Assembly (NCBI GenBank): GCA_000997405.1
Contig: LCBU01000038.1
Span: forward strand, 1-6,946
DNA: 6,946 nucleotides
Direction of reading: 5' to 3'
Source of the DNA: Candidatus Woesebacteria bacterium GW2011_GWA1_41_7
Lineage (GTDB): Bacteria; Patescibacteriota; Microgenomatia; UBA8517
Program-made: the position numbers and the translations under genes
Shown here: in pieces, positions 1 through 6,332 of the stretch
How positions within the stretch are numbered: the first letter of the stretch is position 1
Layout of the letters: the number at the start of each line of letters is the position of its first letter
The notes under the pieces: generated by a model
Told to the model about the DNA's origin: nothing
Database searches by the model: none
The model's input: the letters and a program-made list of their open reading frames with translations, nothing else

Positions 1-376
1 TTCCACCAATTTCACGACCAACTTTAGCAATTATGTAAACCGAAAATATTGATATTAAAACCAATAAAGCTGCCGGCCAAACAGGATTTCCGTTTCCCAA
101 AAAATATGCCGGCGTTATCAACCAATAGTACCATGGACCTCTGAAGATTCCCTCAATACCGGTTGTCGGTCCAATCAAAAAAAGTTTACCTTTATATAAA
201 AAATCCCAGATAACCAACGCGTCACGACCTTGGTCGTACCAGAAACCCAACAGCTCCGCTAGCCTAAAAAACCTCAAAAACGCAGCAAGTCCTAAAATTA
301 TTACAAGCAGAATTTTGTAAAACGCGGGTTTATCAATCTTTTTGAACATGCTTTCTGGCGGCTTTAAGTACCTCAT
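1..376 (-). CDS. GT-C membrane glycosyltransferase (ArnT/PMT-like), N-terminal part
   Basis: This is the N-terminal 125 residues of a membrane protein that runs off the left edge. A basic start is followed by a hydrophobic segment (about residues 19-38). Then comes YDQGRD (47-52) in the first external loop, a LIGPTTGIEG stretch and RGPWYY (79-84), followed by more hydrophobic sequence. The order matches the complete GT-C gene two genes upstream (GDEGRD, then LIGPGTSVGG, then GPLYYY), so the two are paralogues. In ArnT/PMT-type GT-C enzymes the acidic loop motif is catalytic; here the first Asp is kept and the Glu is replaced by Gln. Two in-frame ATGs are possible. The one at 376 has GAGG six bases upstream and overlaps the phosphoesterase gene by 44 bases. 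The one at 349 has only a weak AGAAAG and overlaps by 17. I chose 376, without certainty. Substrate and acceptor are unknown. Confidence 0.8.
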   Translation of the reverse strand, partial: MRYLKPPESMFKKIDKPAFYKILLVIILGLAAFLRFFRLAELLGFWYDQGRDALVIWDFLYKGKLFLIGPTTGIEGIFRGPWYYWLITPAYFLGNGNPVWPAALLVLISIFSVYIIAKVGREIGG

Positions 377-1316
377 TTACTGCCTCTTGAAACGGCAATC
401 CCTCGATCCTGGCTCCTGCTGCAGCTTTATGGCCTCCGCCGCCAATTTCAGCGGCAACCTTCGCAACATCAAATCCGGTCCTGGATCTAAAGCTTACCGA
501 TAATACATTTTCAGACACTTCCACCATCACAATTCCGAATTCTGTTCCTTTAACGATGGGAGCAAAAAAATTAGCGACATCCTCTTTAGCATAGGTATAC
601 TCACCCAAATCCCTATAAATCGGGAGTGGAATCGCTGACCAAACAAAACCATCCTCAATCATCATTCTCTCAATAAACTTACCCCACATTTTCACCTCTC
701 TAAACTCAATGTTCCTGTATAAGTTAAATACTATTTCATCCTTGTTGGCGCCTTTTTCAATTAAATCCGCAGCAATTCTGAGGGTTTTTTCACCGACATT
801 TTGATACTGAAATGTTCCCGTATCTCCGATTATTCCTGTCAATAAACAATTGGCGGTGTCGCCGGAAATCGTTACATCCCAATCAAGAAAAAGTCCATAA
901 AGCAGTTCACCTGTTGAAGTTACTTCGGAATCAACCAAATTTATGTCACCAAACTTTTCATTTGAGAAATGATGATCAATAACTATTGAACGAATACCCG
1001 GCTTGTCTGAATCTTTCAAACCTGTAACCATTGAGTAAGTTGATGAATCAAGAATCATAAAAAGATCATAAGAAGAAAAATCAAATGAAGTATAATTCAC
1101 CCTTATTATTTCGTCAGCCCCCGGCAGAAACATCAGATCCGATGGGATGTCGCTGGGACAAATCACAGTCACTTGCCCGCCTATCTTCTGTATAACTTTT
1201 GCCATTGCCAAAGCAGATCCGATAGAATCGGAGTCCGGACCCCTGTGACAATTAACCAAAATTTTTGGGGCTTTTTTGATTTCAGAAAGAATGATCGGCG
1301 AATCTTTGTAGTTCAT
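333..1316 (-). CDS. nrnA: DHH/DHHA1 family phosphoesterase, NrnA-like (nanoRNase/pAp phosphatase)
   Basis: This 327-residue protein has the usual NrnA length and layout. The N-terminal DHH domain shows HRGPDSDSIGS (H24, D28, D30), D90 in ILDSS, the DHH triad at 114-116 and GDTG at 164-167 (D165), which together form the two-metal site. The C-terminal DHHA1 domain carries SFRSR and then GGGGHKAAAG (292-301), the substrate-binding glycine loop. NrnA enzymes degrade 2-5 nt RNA and dephosphorylate 3'-phosphoadenosine 5'-phosphate in the cytoplasm. Related DHH-DHHA1 proteins cleave cyclic dinucleotides or pApA, so the exact substrate is open. The ATG overlaps the TGA of the upstream GT-C gene as ATGA, with no Shine-Dalgarno site visible, which suggests translational coupling. 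Its 3' end overlaps the next GT-C gene. All metal ligands appear present, so it should be active. The symbol rests on family resemblance. Confidence 0.9.
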   Translation of the reverse strand: MNYKDSPIILSEIKKAPKILVNCHRGPDSDSIGSALAMAKVIQKIGGQVTVICPSDIPSDLMFLPGADEIIRVNYTSFDFSSYDLFMILDSSTYSMVTGLKDSDKPGIRSIVIDHHFSNEKFGDINLVDSEVTSTGELLYGLFLDWDVTISGDTANCLLTGIIGDTGTFQYQNVGEKTLRIAADLIEKGANKDEIVFNLYRNIEFREVKMWGKFIERMMIEDGFVWSAIPLPIYRDLGEYTYAKEDVANFFAPIVKGTEFGIVMVEVSENVLSVSFRSRTGFDVAKVAAEIGGGGHKAAAGARIEGLPFQEAVNEVLKAARKHVQKD

Positions 1317-2872
1317 TGTGTGTGTGCCAGTTTGTATATTATAACCCCTTCAACCTCCCATTGGTTACTTATTTTAGTCATACCAAAATTTGCAACTTCC
1401 GCTTTGGGAGAATGTGTCGGGTCGCATTTGGCAAGTTCCTCTTCACAAATTACGATAAGTTGGTCCGAAATTGTTGACGGGTCCCACCTATCTGCATGCA
1501 GCACTTCTCCTCCCCAAAGTTCCAAGAAGTATCTATAACCGTCTTCATAGTTGTTTTTAGCTATAACTGCCAAATTAAAAGGTTTTCCGTCCACATTGTT
1601 AAGAACCAGTCTCGAAACATTTTTACTTCTCCTCATTAAATTATTTGGCTCTTTTCTAAACGGGTTCCCGTTAAGGTTAATTACGATTAGATAAATTAAA
1701 AAAGCTACGCCGATTATTTTTAAGATAAAATTCTTTGATAATAATTGGGATATGATGACCCCCATCAATATAAACGGGACCGGAAAAAGAAAACCCAAAT
1801 AATGATCGTAGATACTCTGCTTATAAAGGCCAAGACCAACAAGTCCGAATATCAACCAGGATAAAACAAGCCAGTATTCTCCTTTAATCTTAAAGTTTTT
1901 CTGTCTGGTATAGTTTTTAATAAGCAAATAAAGCATTCCCACCGCAATAGTAATCGAAGATATAACCGCAGCAATAGAATTTTTCCCGGCTACCAAACTT
2001 TTATTTATCAAATTAAATATTTCCGGCATTTGGGATACTGCAATCCCCGGGCTTGAGGAAAAATTTGTTTGACGTTCTACAATAAATTTATTTATTGCTT
2101 TTACATTCATAAAATCATGTCGGAAATCGAAAATCAAAAGCGGACTCATTAGAACCAAAAAACAAGCCAAACCAAATACTGATTTTTTTATAAACAGCTT
2201 AGATAGTTTCTTTTTCCTGAATTTCTTAAGTGCCAATAACCAGAAGATGATAAGAGTGGGAATAATCAGTAAACCCAGATAGTGGGATTGCAAAGTAAAA
2301 GCGAGCGAAATTCCAAGTATCGGGAGCCAATTTGTGTTTTCTTGACTCCAAACTTTCCATATGGAATACATTGAAAGAAGTGCAAAAAACGGCATAATAT
2401 TCGGATTCCACGATGAATGAGAAAAAATAATTGCAGTCGGTGAAATTGCATAAAGTGTTGCAGCAATAATACCGGCCAACTTTCCAAACCAAAGACGGGT
2501 TATCCACCAAATAAAAGCGATTGTAGTAACCCCAAGGAGAGCAACCATCACCGCCGGTCCGACTGGAGAAAAACCTGCAATTAACAAAGGAATTGCCATC
2601 AGGTAATAATATAGGGGGCCAAGGTACATGCCTCCGACTGATGTTCCGGGCCCGATTAAAGGAGGGTGAAGCTCGGTAAAAATTCTTCTGACTAATATTA
2701 CATCCCTCCCCTCATCCCCCAAAAAGGTCATATATTGGTCAATTTTAAAAATACGGAAAAATGCACCCACCAATAAAATAGCAGCTAAAATCCAAAATTC
2801 GGTAGGGTTATTTTTAATCCAACTTTTAATTTTCCGAAAAGTATTTCTTATTCCCATCGCAGTTTCTTCCAT
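1313..2872 (-). CDS. GT-C membrane glycosyltransferase (ArnT/PMT-like, family 39 type)
   Basis: This 519-residue polytopic protein has about ten or eleven hydrophobic segments (first at about 26-42, last ending near 400) and a hydrophilic C-terminal part of about 120 residues. The loop after the first segment has GDEGRD (52-57), matching the Asp-Glu motif that supplies the catalytic acid in ArnT/PMT-type GT-C enzymes. GPLYYY (85-90) follows, and SSWNPN lies in a later loop. Such enzymes transfer a sugar from a polyprenyl-phosphate donor onto lipid, glycan or protein outside the cytoplasmic membrane. The DPM1-like gene just upstream could make that donor. The given start overlaps that gene by 25 bases and has no Shine-Dalgarno site. 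Met6 (base 2857) has GGAAG eight bases upstream and is a credible alternative with a 10-base overlap. The stop overlaps the phosphoesterase ATG. Acceptor and sugar are not predictable. Confidence 0.88.
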   Translation of the reverse strand: MEETAMGIRNTFRKIKSWIKNNPTEFWILAAILLVGAFFRIFKIDQYMTFLGDEGRDVILVRRIFTELHPPLIGPGTSVGGMYLGPLYYYLMAIPLLIAGFSPVGPAVMVALLGVTTIAFIWWITRLWFGKLAGIIAATLYAISPTAIIFSHSSWNPNIMPFFALLSMYSIWKVWSQENTNWLPILGISLAFTLQSHYLGLLIIPTLIIFWLLALKKFRKKKLSKLFIKKSVFGLACFLVLMSPLLIFDFRHDFMNVKAINKFIVERQTNFSSSPGIAVSQMPEIFNLINKSLVAGKNSIAAVISSITIAVGMLYLLIKNYTRQKNFKIKGEYWLVLSWLIFGLVGLGLYKQSIYDHYLGFLFPVPFILMGVIISQLLSKNFILKIIGVAFLIYLIVINLNGNPFRKEPNNLMRRSKNVSRLVLNNVDGKPFNLAVIAKNNYEDGYRYFLELWGGEVLHADRWDPSTISDQLIVICEEELAKCDPTHSPKAEVANFGMTKISNQWEVEGVIIYKLAHTQ

Positions 2873-3564
2873 AATTTAAGGAGGTCTATAAAGCTCTCAA
2901 TAATTACATTAAGCTTTCTACCGGTGCCTCTCCCTTTAGTTCTGGGGTAATGTGTGACTGCAGTCTCAGCTATCTTAAATCCTTTCTTTTTTGCTTTAAT
3001 TAAAAGCTCGCTGCTTATAAACGCACCTCTGCTACTTTCCAGATGAGCAATACCTTCTATAACTTTTCTTGAAACAAGTTTAAAGCCGCAATCTATGTCG
3101 CGGACCTTAAGCCCGAAAAGAATATAAACAAGGGCTTCCCAAATTTTACTGGTAATTACTTTTGCGAAAGAAACTTTTCTTTTGTTATAAAAACCTATCA
3201 CCATGTCAGCTCCCGTTTCCTGCTGTTTTTCAATAAACTTACTTATTTCTTTAAAATTGAACTGACCGTCTGAATCGATGAAAGAAATCCAATCATATTT
3301 GGAACTATAAAAACCTGTTTTTAAAGATGCCCCATATCCTGAATTTTTTTCATGACGGATTATTCTGACATTATTATTGGAATTTACTATTCTATTTACA
3401 ATCTCATTTGTAGAATCGGAAGAGCCGTCGTCAACTATTATTAATTCCCATTTTTCGGCGTTGAGGTTTGCTGCTTCAATGGTATTTTGAATGACTTCTT
3501 GAATATTACCCTCTTCGTTATAGGTAGGAAGAAATACCGATAATTCCTTAATTTTAGTATCCAC
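2848..3564 (-). CDS. GT2 glycosyltransferase, polyprenyl-phosphate sugar synthase (DPM1-like)
   Basis: This 238-residue GT-A fold enzyme shows PTYNEE (13-18), VDDGSSD (44-50), a GYGASLKTG nucleotide-loop stretch (76-84) and DSDGQF (97-102), the last containing the metal-binding DxD. This set is typical of DPM1-like synthases, which move a hexose from a nucleotide sugar (often GDP-Man or UDP-Glc) to dolichyl- or undecaprenyl-phosphate on the inner membrane face. There is no hydrophobic C-terminal anchor, so it should be soluble or peripheral, unlike the GtrA-fused paralogue at 5258-6271. The start must be GTG at 3564: an in-frame TAG lies four codons upstream, and the nearby ATG at 3566 is in another frame. 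There is no Shine-Dalgarno site. An extended -10-like element ends six bases before the GTG, so the message may be leaderless. It is first in an overlapping cluster with the GT-C gene downstream. Sugar specificity is unknown. Confidence 0.9.
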   Translation of the reverse strand: MDTKIKELSVFLPTYNEEGNIQEVIQNTIEAANLNAEKWELIIVDDGSSDSTNEIVNRIVNSNNNVRIIRHEKNSGYGASLKTGFYSSKYDWISFIDSDGQFNFKEISKFIEKQQETGADMVIGFYNKRKVSFAKVITSKIWEALVYILFGLKVRDIDCGFKLVSRKVIEGIAHLESSRGAFISSELLIKAKKKGFKIAETAVTHYPRTKGRGTGRKLNVIIESFIDLLKLWKKLRWE

Positions 3565-3570
3565 ATACGA

Positions 3571-3579
3571 AGTCTAGCA
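3571..3579 (-). promoter_or_regulatory. Extended -10-like element for the GT2/GT-C cluster
   Basis: On the minus strand the bases read TGC then TAGACT (4 of 6 to TATAAT, with the TGn extension). Six bases separate it from the GTG start at 3564. Transcription starting about seven bases downstream would begin at or next to the GTG, as in leaderless genes with TANNNT upstream. Confidence 0.4.
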
Positions 3580-3600
3580 TATAGGGTTCCCCTCATGCTA
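3575..3600. repeat. Imperfect palindrome between divergent genes (operator-like dyad)
   Basis: TAGCAT (3575-3580) and ATGCTA (3595-3600) are perfect inverted arms. Inside them GGG (3584-3586) pairs with CCC (3589-3591) around a two-base centre, with three mismatched positions between the paired blocks. The arms lie 10 and 11 bases from the two start codons and contain the TGCTA part of both -10-like elements. It may be a repressor or activator site, or simply reflect two similar promoters back to back. Confidence 0.45.
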
Positions 3601-3604
3601 ATAT
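3596..3604 (+). promoter_or_regulatory. Extended -10-like element for the 3612 gene
   Basis: TGC followed by TAATAT (4 of 6 to TATAAT) ends seven bases before the ATG at 3612, so the predicted transcript starts at or just before the start codon. The lack of any Shine-Dalgarno site fits leaderless initiation. No clear -35 is seen; a TGn extension can compensate for that. Confidence 0.4.
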
Positions 3605-3611
3605 CATTCTA

Positions 3612-4748
3612 ATGAATAAGAAGTTCGGTAAATACTTGTTAATTTTAGCTTTTACTCTGATCCCTACAATTCTTGTTTGGCTACCGTTTTTTTTGAAATT
3701 TGATTCTTTCTGGGGTATCCCCCTTCCCAAAAACGGTATGGAAACAATTGTTGCTAATTACGACGGCCCCTTATATCTGGTTGCTGCAAAGACTTTATAT
3801 AACAAAGTTCTTATCGGACAAAGTTTTCAGTTCCCGCTTCCCACTGAGTACTATGCTGCACATTTCCCACTATTTCCTCTTCTTATTAAAGCTTTTGGAT
3901 TTTTCATTAATTATCCATACGCAATGCTTATCGTTACACTCATTTCCTCTTTCTTGGCAACACTCTTCTTTGAGAAACTTATATCTCAATTTGTCGATGA
4001 AAAAAGCGCAATGTTTTTAACTTTTGTTTTCTCGGTACTTCCGGCAAGATGGTTAATAGTCAGGTCGGTGGGTTCAGCGGATCCTCTTTTTGTCGCCGGT
4101 ATCCTGGCTTCCGTTTATTTTTTCAGAAACAAAAAGTACTGGCAAGCCGGTATCTGGGGAGCTGTAGCTACATTTACAAAATCCCCCGGAATTCTACTTT
4201 TTGTAGCCTATGCAATTTCTTATCTTGTAGGTTTGATCAATAAAGACAAGCTTAATCATAGTCTCAAAAAGATCTATCCCCTTCTCTTAATTCCGGCAAG
4301 CCTGATTCTGGTCTTCGTGTTTTACAAAATAACGATGGGAGATTTTTTTGCATATTTCCATTCAGGTGACAATATCCATCTTGGCTTTTTACCTTTCCAG
4401 ATATTTAATTATTCAGCACCTTGGGTCGGAACTTTTTGGCTGGAAGAAATAATCTTTATATATTTAATAGGGGCAGCGGGCGTTTATAAACTTATTGCAA
4501 AAAAGGAGACTGATTTGGCATGTTTCGCGGGTCTACTATTTCTCGTAATCCTCTTTGTTTCTCACAGGGATGTTTTGAGATATTTCCTACCTGCAGCACC
4601 TTTCCTTTTTGTAGCATTTTCAGATGTCTTGCTCAAAAAAGAATTTAAAATTGCTTTCGTAATTATATTGATTCCCATCTATCTATATTCCCTTGCCTTC
4701 ATTTCCCAAAATGTAATGCCTATCAGCAATTGGGCCCCCTTCCTCTAA
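3612..4748 (+). CDS. Polytopic membrane protein, PIG-V-like GT-C mannosyltransferase candidate
   Basis: This 378-residue protein is hydrophobic almost throughout, with roughly nine or ten membrane segments starting at about residues 9-28. The first outer loop has YDGPLY (50-55), where D51 sits like the loop acid of GT-C enzymes. HFPLFPLLIK (84-93) then resembles the FFPLYPLL stretch of PIG-V-type mannosyltransferases. Further motifs are PARWLIVRSVGSADPLF and a short TKSPG loop. PIG-V relatives add a sugar from a polyprenyl-phosphate donor on the outer membrane face. The family call rests on these short motifs and is less secure than for the ArnT-like genes. It is transcribed divergently from the GT2/GT-C cluster and lies 65 bases before the zinc-ribbon gene, probably on one transcript. 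No Shine-Dalgarno site precedes the ATG. The stop is TAA. Confidence 0.75.
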   Translation: MNKKFGKYLLILAFTLIPTILVWLPFFLKFDSFWGIPLPKNGMETIVANYDGPLYLVAAKTLYNKVLIGQSFQFPLPTEYYAAHFPLFPLLIKAFGFFINYPYAMLIVTLISSFLATLFFEKLISQFVDEKSAMFLTFVFSVLPARWLIVRSVGSADPLFVAGILASVYFFRNKKYWQAGIWGAVATFTKSPGILLFVAYAISYLVGLINKDKLNHSLKKIYPLLLIPASLILVFVFYKITMGDFFAYFHSGDNIHLGFLPFQIFNYSAPWVGTFWLEEIIFIYLIGAAGVYKLIAKKETDLACFAGLLFLVILFVSHRDVLRYFLPAAPFLFVAFSDVLLKKEFKIAFVIILIPIYLYSLAFISQNVMPISNWAPFL

Positions 4749-4813
4749 GGGCTTATGTTGGGTTGAAAACGAAGCGTGGGTTTTTCCTGATTTTTACGAC
4801 TAATAGATTATCC

Positions 4814-5188
4814 ATGGAAGTGCCTAGATACTGGCGGCAGCAGTCACAGAGATATAGCTTAGTCGGCAATATTTGTGGTAATTGCGACGAAAAACATTTC
4901 CCCCCAAGAGATGTTTGTCCGGATTGTGGAGCAGCAGAATCAGGCAAAGTTCTTCCATCCGCAAGTATAAATATTGAACGCACGATAAGACAAAACAGCG
5001 ACACGTTTAATCAGTCGATAAGAATTACCAATCCCGAGTACAACGGGATTCCAAAAAATCCAAATGAAAGAGATGTGGTACCCCATTCTCAAACTCTAAA
5101 GGACGAAACACTGGTCGGCGTAAATGAAATTCCCGTTAAAATTAAGGAACAGATCATATATAGCGCCTCACTATTACCTGCCGATTAA
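4814..5188 (+). CDS. DUF35-type rubredoxin-like zinc-ribbon protein with atypical C-terminus
   Basis: This 124-residue protein begins with EVPRYWRQQSQRY, then the ribbon CGNC (C21, C24) and CPDC (C35, C38), closely matching the DUF35 N-terminal zinc ribbon. Full DUF35 proteins continue into an OB fold and usually act as acyl-CoA-channelling partners of thiolase/HMG-CoA synthase. Here residues 41-124 are hydrophilic and rich in Asn, Ile and charged residues, and I cannot match them to that OB fold. Neither other forward frame continues: both reach stops soon after the ribbon, so a simple frameshift does not explain the tail. The ORF is open back to 4730, but those 28 extra residues overlap the upstream gene and look unlike the family, so ATG 4814 is preferred. 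There is no Shine-Dalgarno site. No thiolase or synthase gene is nearby, so its role is unknown; metal binding is the only safe inference. Confidence 0.75.
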   Translation: MEVPRYWRQQSQRYSLVGNICGNCDEKHFPPRDVCPDCGAAESGKVLPSASINIERTIRQNSDTFNQSIRITNPEYNGIPKNPNERDVVPHSQTLKDETLVGVNEIPVKIKEQIIYSASLLPAD

Positions 5189-5257
5189 CCCTCTGAAGTT
5201 TTAATTTCTATTCAAGATCTTCGGAAGTTTCCATGTCTTCCAAATAAGCAGAGCTTG
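5189..5257. other. Convergent intergenic gap, no clear terminator
   Basis: This gap lies between the tail-to-tail zinc-ribbon and GT2-GtrA genes, where terminators from both sides would be expected. I see only short inverted pairs (GGAAG with CTTCC, AGAG with CTCT) and no GC-rich stem followed by a T run on either strand. Confidence 0.6.
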
Positions 5258-6271
5258 TCAGTCTCTCTTGAAAAATTTTGGAATTTTCCAAGTTCGCCAG
5301 ATGAATAAATTGTAGACAATGTAATTATACGGAACCACTACCAAGAAAAGGGCAAATAATAACCCCGCAAGACGAATTAAAGAAGTGTCGCCAAAAAGAG
5401 TTGTCGCTCCGTTGACCACAAGGGGTTGAACTATAACAGCCCAATAAGTGGTTAATCCCATACGCTTTAAAAATTCCAAACCCAAATAATTAACCAAAAA
5501 ACCGGTAAAACCAACAACTCCGAACTTGATAAATCTCTGCTTGTCTTTAATCCCCAAAATGATAGCGAGCTTAAAAGTTGCCACCATTTCTTTCCAGTTA
5601 AATTTAGATTTATCTTTTGTGCGGGAAGCAAACTCAAGAGGAACTTCCACGGTTTTTTTGGAATTTTTCAATGATTGATAAAGAAGGTCAACTTTGTAAG
5701 CAAATTTATCCAGGTCGCGTAGCTTCACCAATTCAATTTTGTCCAAAACCCCGCGCACTTTTGACAACCTAAAACCGGTAGTCAGATCATGAATTTTAAA
5801 ATTAAGTAGGACCGTCCTAATAAATAAATTTCCAAAAAAACTAATTGCCTTACGGCTGGCCGCCCACTCTTTCGGGACCGAACCGCCCTCAATGTAACGA
5901 CTTCCGATAACATATTCAGCGCCGCTAAGGTACGCCTCAACCATTGGCTTGACGAATCGCGGAGGATGCTGAAAATCGGCATCCATTTCCAAAATTGCAT
6001 CGGCTTTAAGTTCATCTATTGCGTATTGCATGCCACTAACATACGCCCAACCAAGACCGGAATTCTTTTGCTGAATAATGTGGACATTGTTGTACTTTTT
6101 GGAAGCATCCTCTGCGGCTTCTGCTGTGCCGTCGGTCGAGTGGTTGTCTACGATAAGAAGCTGCATGTCCGCACCAATCTTCGGAAACTCGTCTTGGGTA
6201 AGCACTTCCACCATGCTTTTAATATTCTCGACTTCGTTCCAAGCCGGCATCACGATTACCACTTTCTCCAT
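5258..6271 (-). CDS. GT2 (DPM1-like) glycosyltransferase fused to GtrA-like membrane domain
   Basis: This 337-residue protein has two parts. Residues 1 to about 225 are a GT-A fold domain with PAWNE (9-13), VDNHSTDGT (41-49), SGLGWAYVSG (71-80), the metal-binding DADFQH (97-102) and DLTTGFRLSK (162-171), all typical of polyprenyl-phosphate hexose synthases. An amphipathic stretch (about 225-245) leads into a GtrA-like membrane domain (about 246-330) starting RFIKFGVVGFTGFLVNY and ending in a hydrophobic segment with IVYNLFIWRTW. The layout resembles archaeal membrane-bound dolichyl-phosphate mannose synthases, such as the Pyrococcus enzyme with a C-terminal GtrA-like bundle. It should charge a lipid phosphate at the inner membrane face; the GtrA part may anchor it or help move the product. 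It is monocistronic here, convergent with the zinc-ribbon gene and divergent from trmD. No Shine-Dalgarno site precedes the ATG. The stop is TGA. Confidence 0.9.
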   Translation of the reverse strand: MEKVVIVMPAWNEVENIKSMVEVLTQDEFPKIGADMQLLIVDNHSTDGTAEAAEDASKKYNNVHIIQQKNSGLGWAYVSGMQYAIDELKADAILEMDADFQHPPRFVKPMVEAYLSGAEYVIGSRYIEGGSVPKEWAASRKAISFFGNLFIRTVLLNFKIHDLTTGFRLSKVRGVLDKIELVKLRDLDKFAYKVDLLYQSLKNSKKTVEVPLEFASRTKDKSKFNWKEMVATFKLAIILGIKDKQRFIKFGVVGFTGFLVNYLGLEFLKRMGLTTYWAVIVQPLVVNGATTLFGDTSLIRLAGLLFALFLVVVPYNYIVYNLFIWRTWKIPKFFKRD

Positions 6272-6278
6272 ACAATTA

Positions 6279-6284
6279 ACTTTA
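6279..6284 (-). promoter_or_regulatory. Possible -10 (TAAAGT) for the GT2-GtrA gene
   Basis: TAAAGT fits TANNNT and 4 of 6 positions of TATAAT. It ends seven bases before the ATG at 6271, the same spacing as at 3612, so a leaderless or near-leaderless message is possible. The perfect TTGACA at 6309-6314 on the same strand lies 24 bases upstream, too far for a standard pair. Confidence 0.3.
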
Positions 6285-6332
6285 TCTCAAAGTCCCGAAT
6301 ATTTACAGTGTCAATCTTTATGTTTCATTATC

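Larger units (their letters stand above)
3565..3611. promoter_or_regulatory. Divergent intergenic promoter region, 47 bp
   Basis: This gap drives the minus-strand GT2/GT-C cluster one way and the plus-strand membrane protein gene the other. It contains two outward-facing TGC-TANNNT elements within an imperfect palindrome. No purine-rich Shine-Dalgarno sequence precedes either start codon, and no convincing -35 hexamer lies 16-18 bases from either -10. The role is inferred from gene orientation plus the -10-like elements. Confidence 0.6.

Noticed and set aside
1338..1343. Perfect TATAAT on the minus strand 21 bases before the phosphoesterase ATG
   Set aside because: It lies inside the GT-C coding sequence, has no -35 (the 17-base-spaced hexamer is AACCAA), and such AT-rich hexamers are expected here; an internal promoter is possible but unsupported.
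2878..2885. Perfect AAGGAGGT Shine-Dalgarno-like sequence on the plus strand
   Set aside because: No start codon or open reading frame follows at a useful distance on the plus strand; it lies inside the minus-strand GT2 gene and encodes part of LLKLW.
4730..4813. In-frame 28-residue N-terminal extension of the zinc-ribbon gene from ATG 4730
   Set aside because: It overlaps the end of the upstream gene, has no resemblance to the family N-terminus, and ATG 4814 begins exactly where DUF35-type similarity begins.
5278..5291. TTGGAA-TT-TTCCAA inverted repeat near the 3' end of the GT2-GtrA gene, followed on the minus strand by a T run
   Set aside because: The stem is AT-rich, the two-base loop is too tight for a stable terminator, and it lies in the last codons of the gene.
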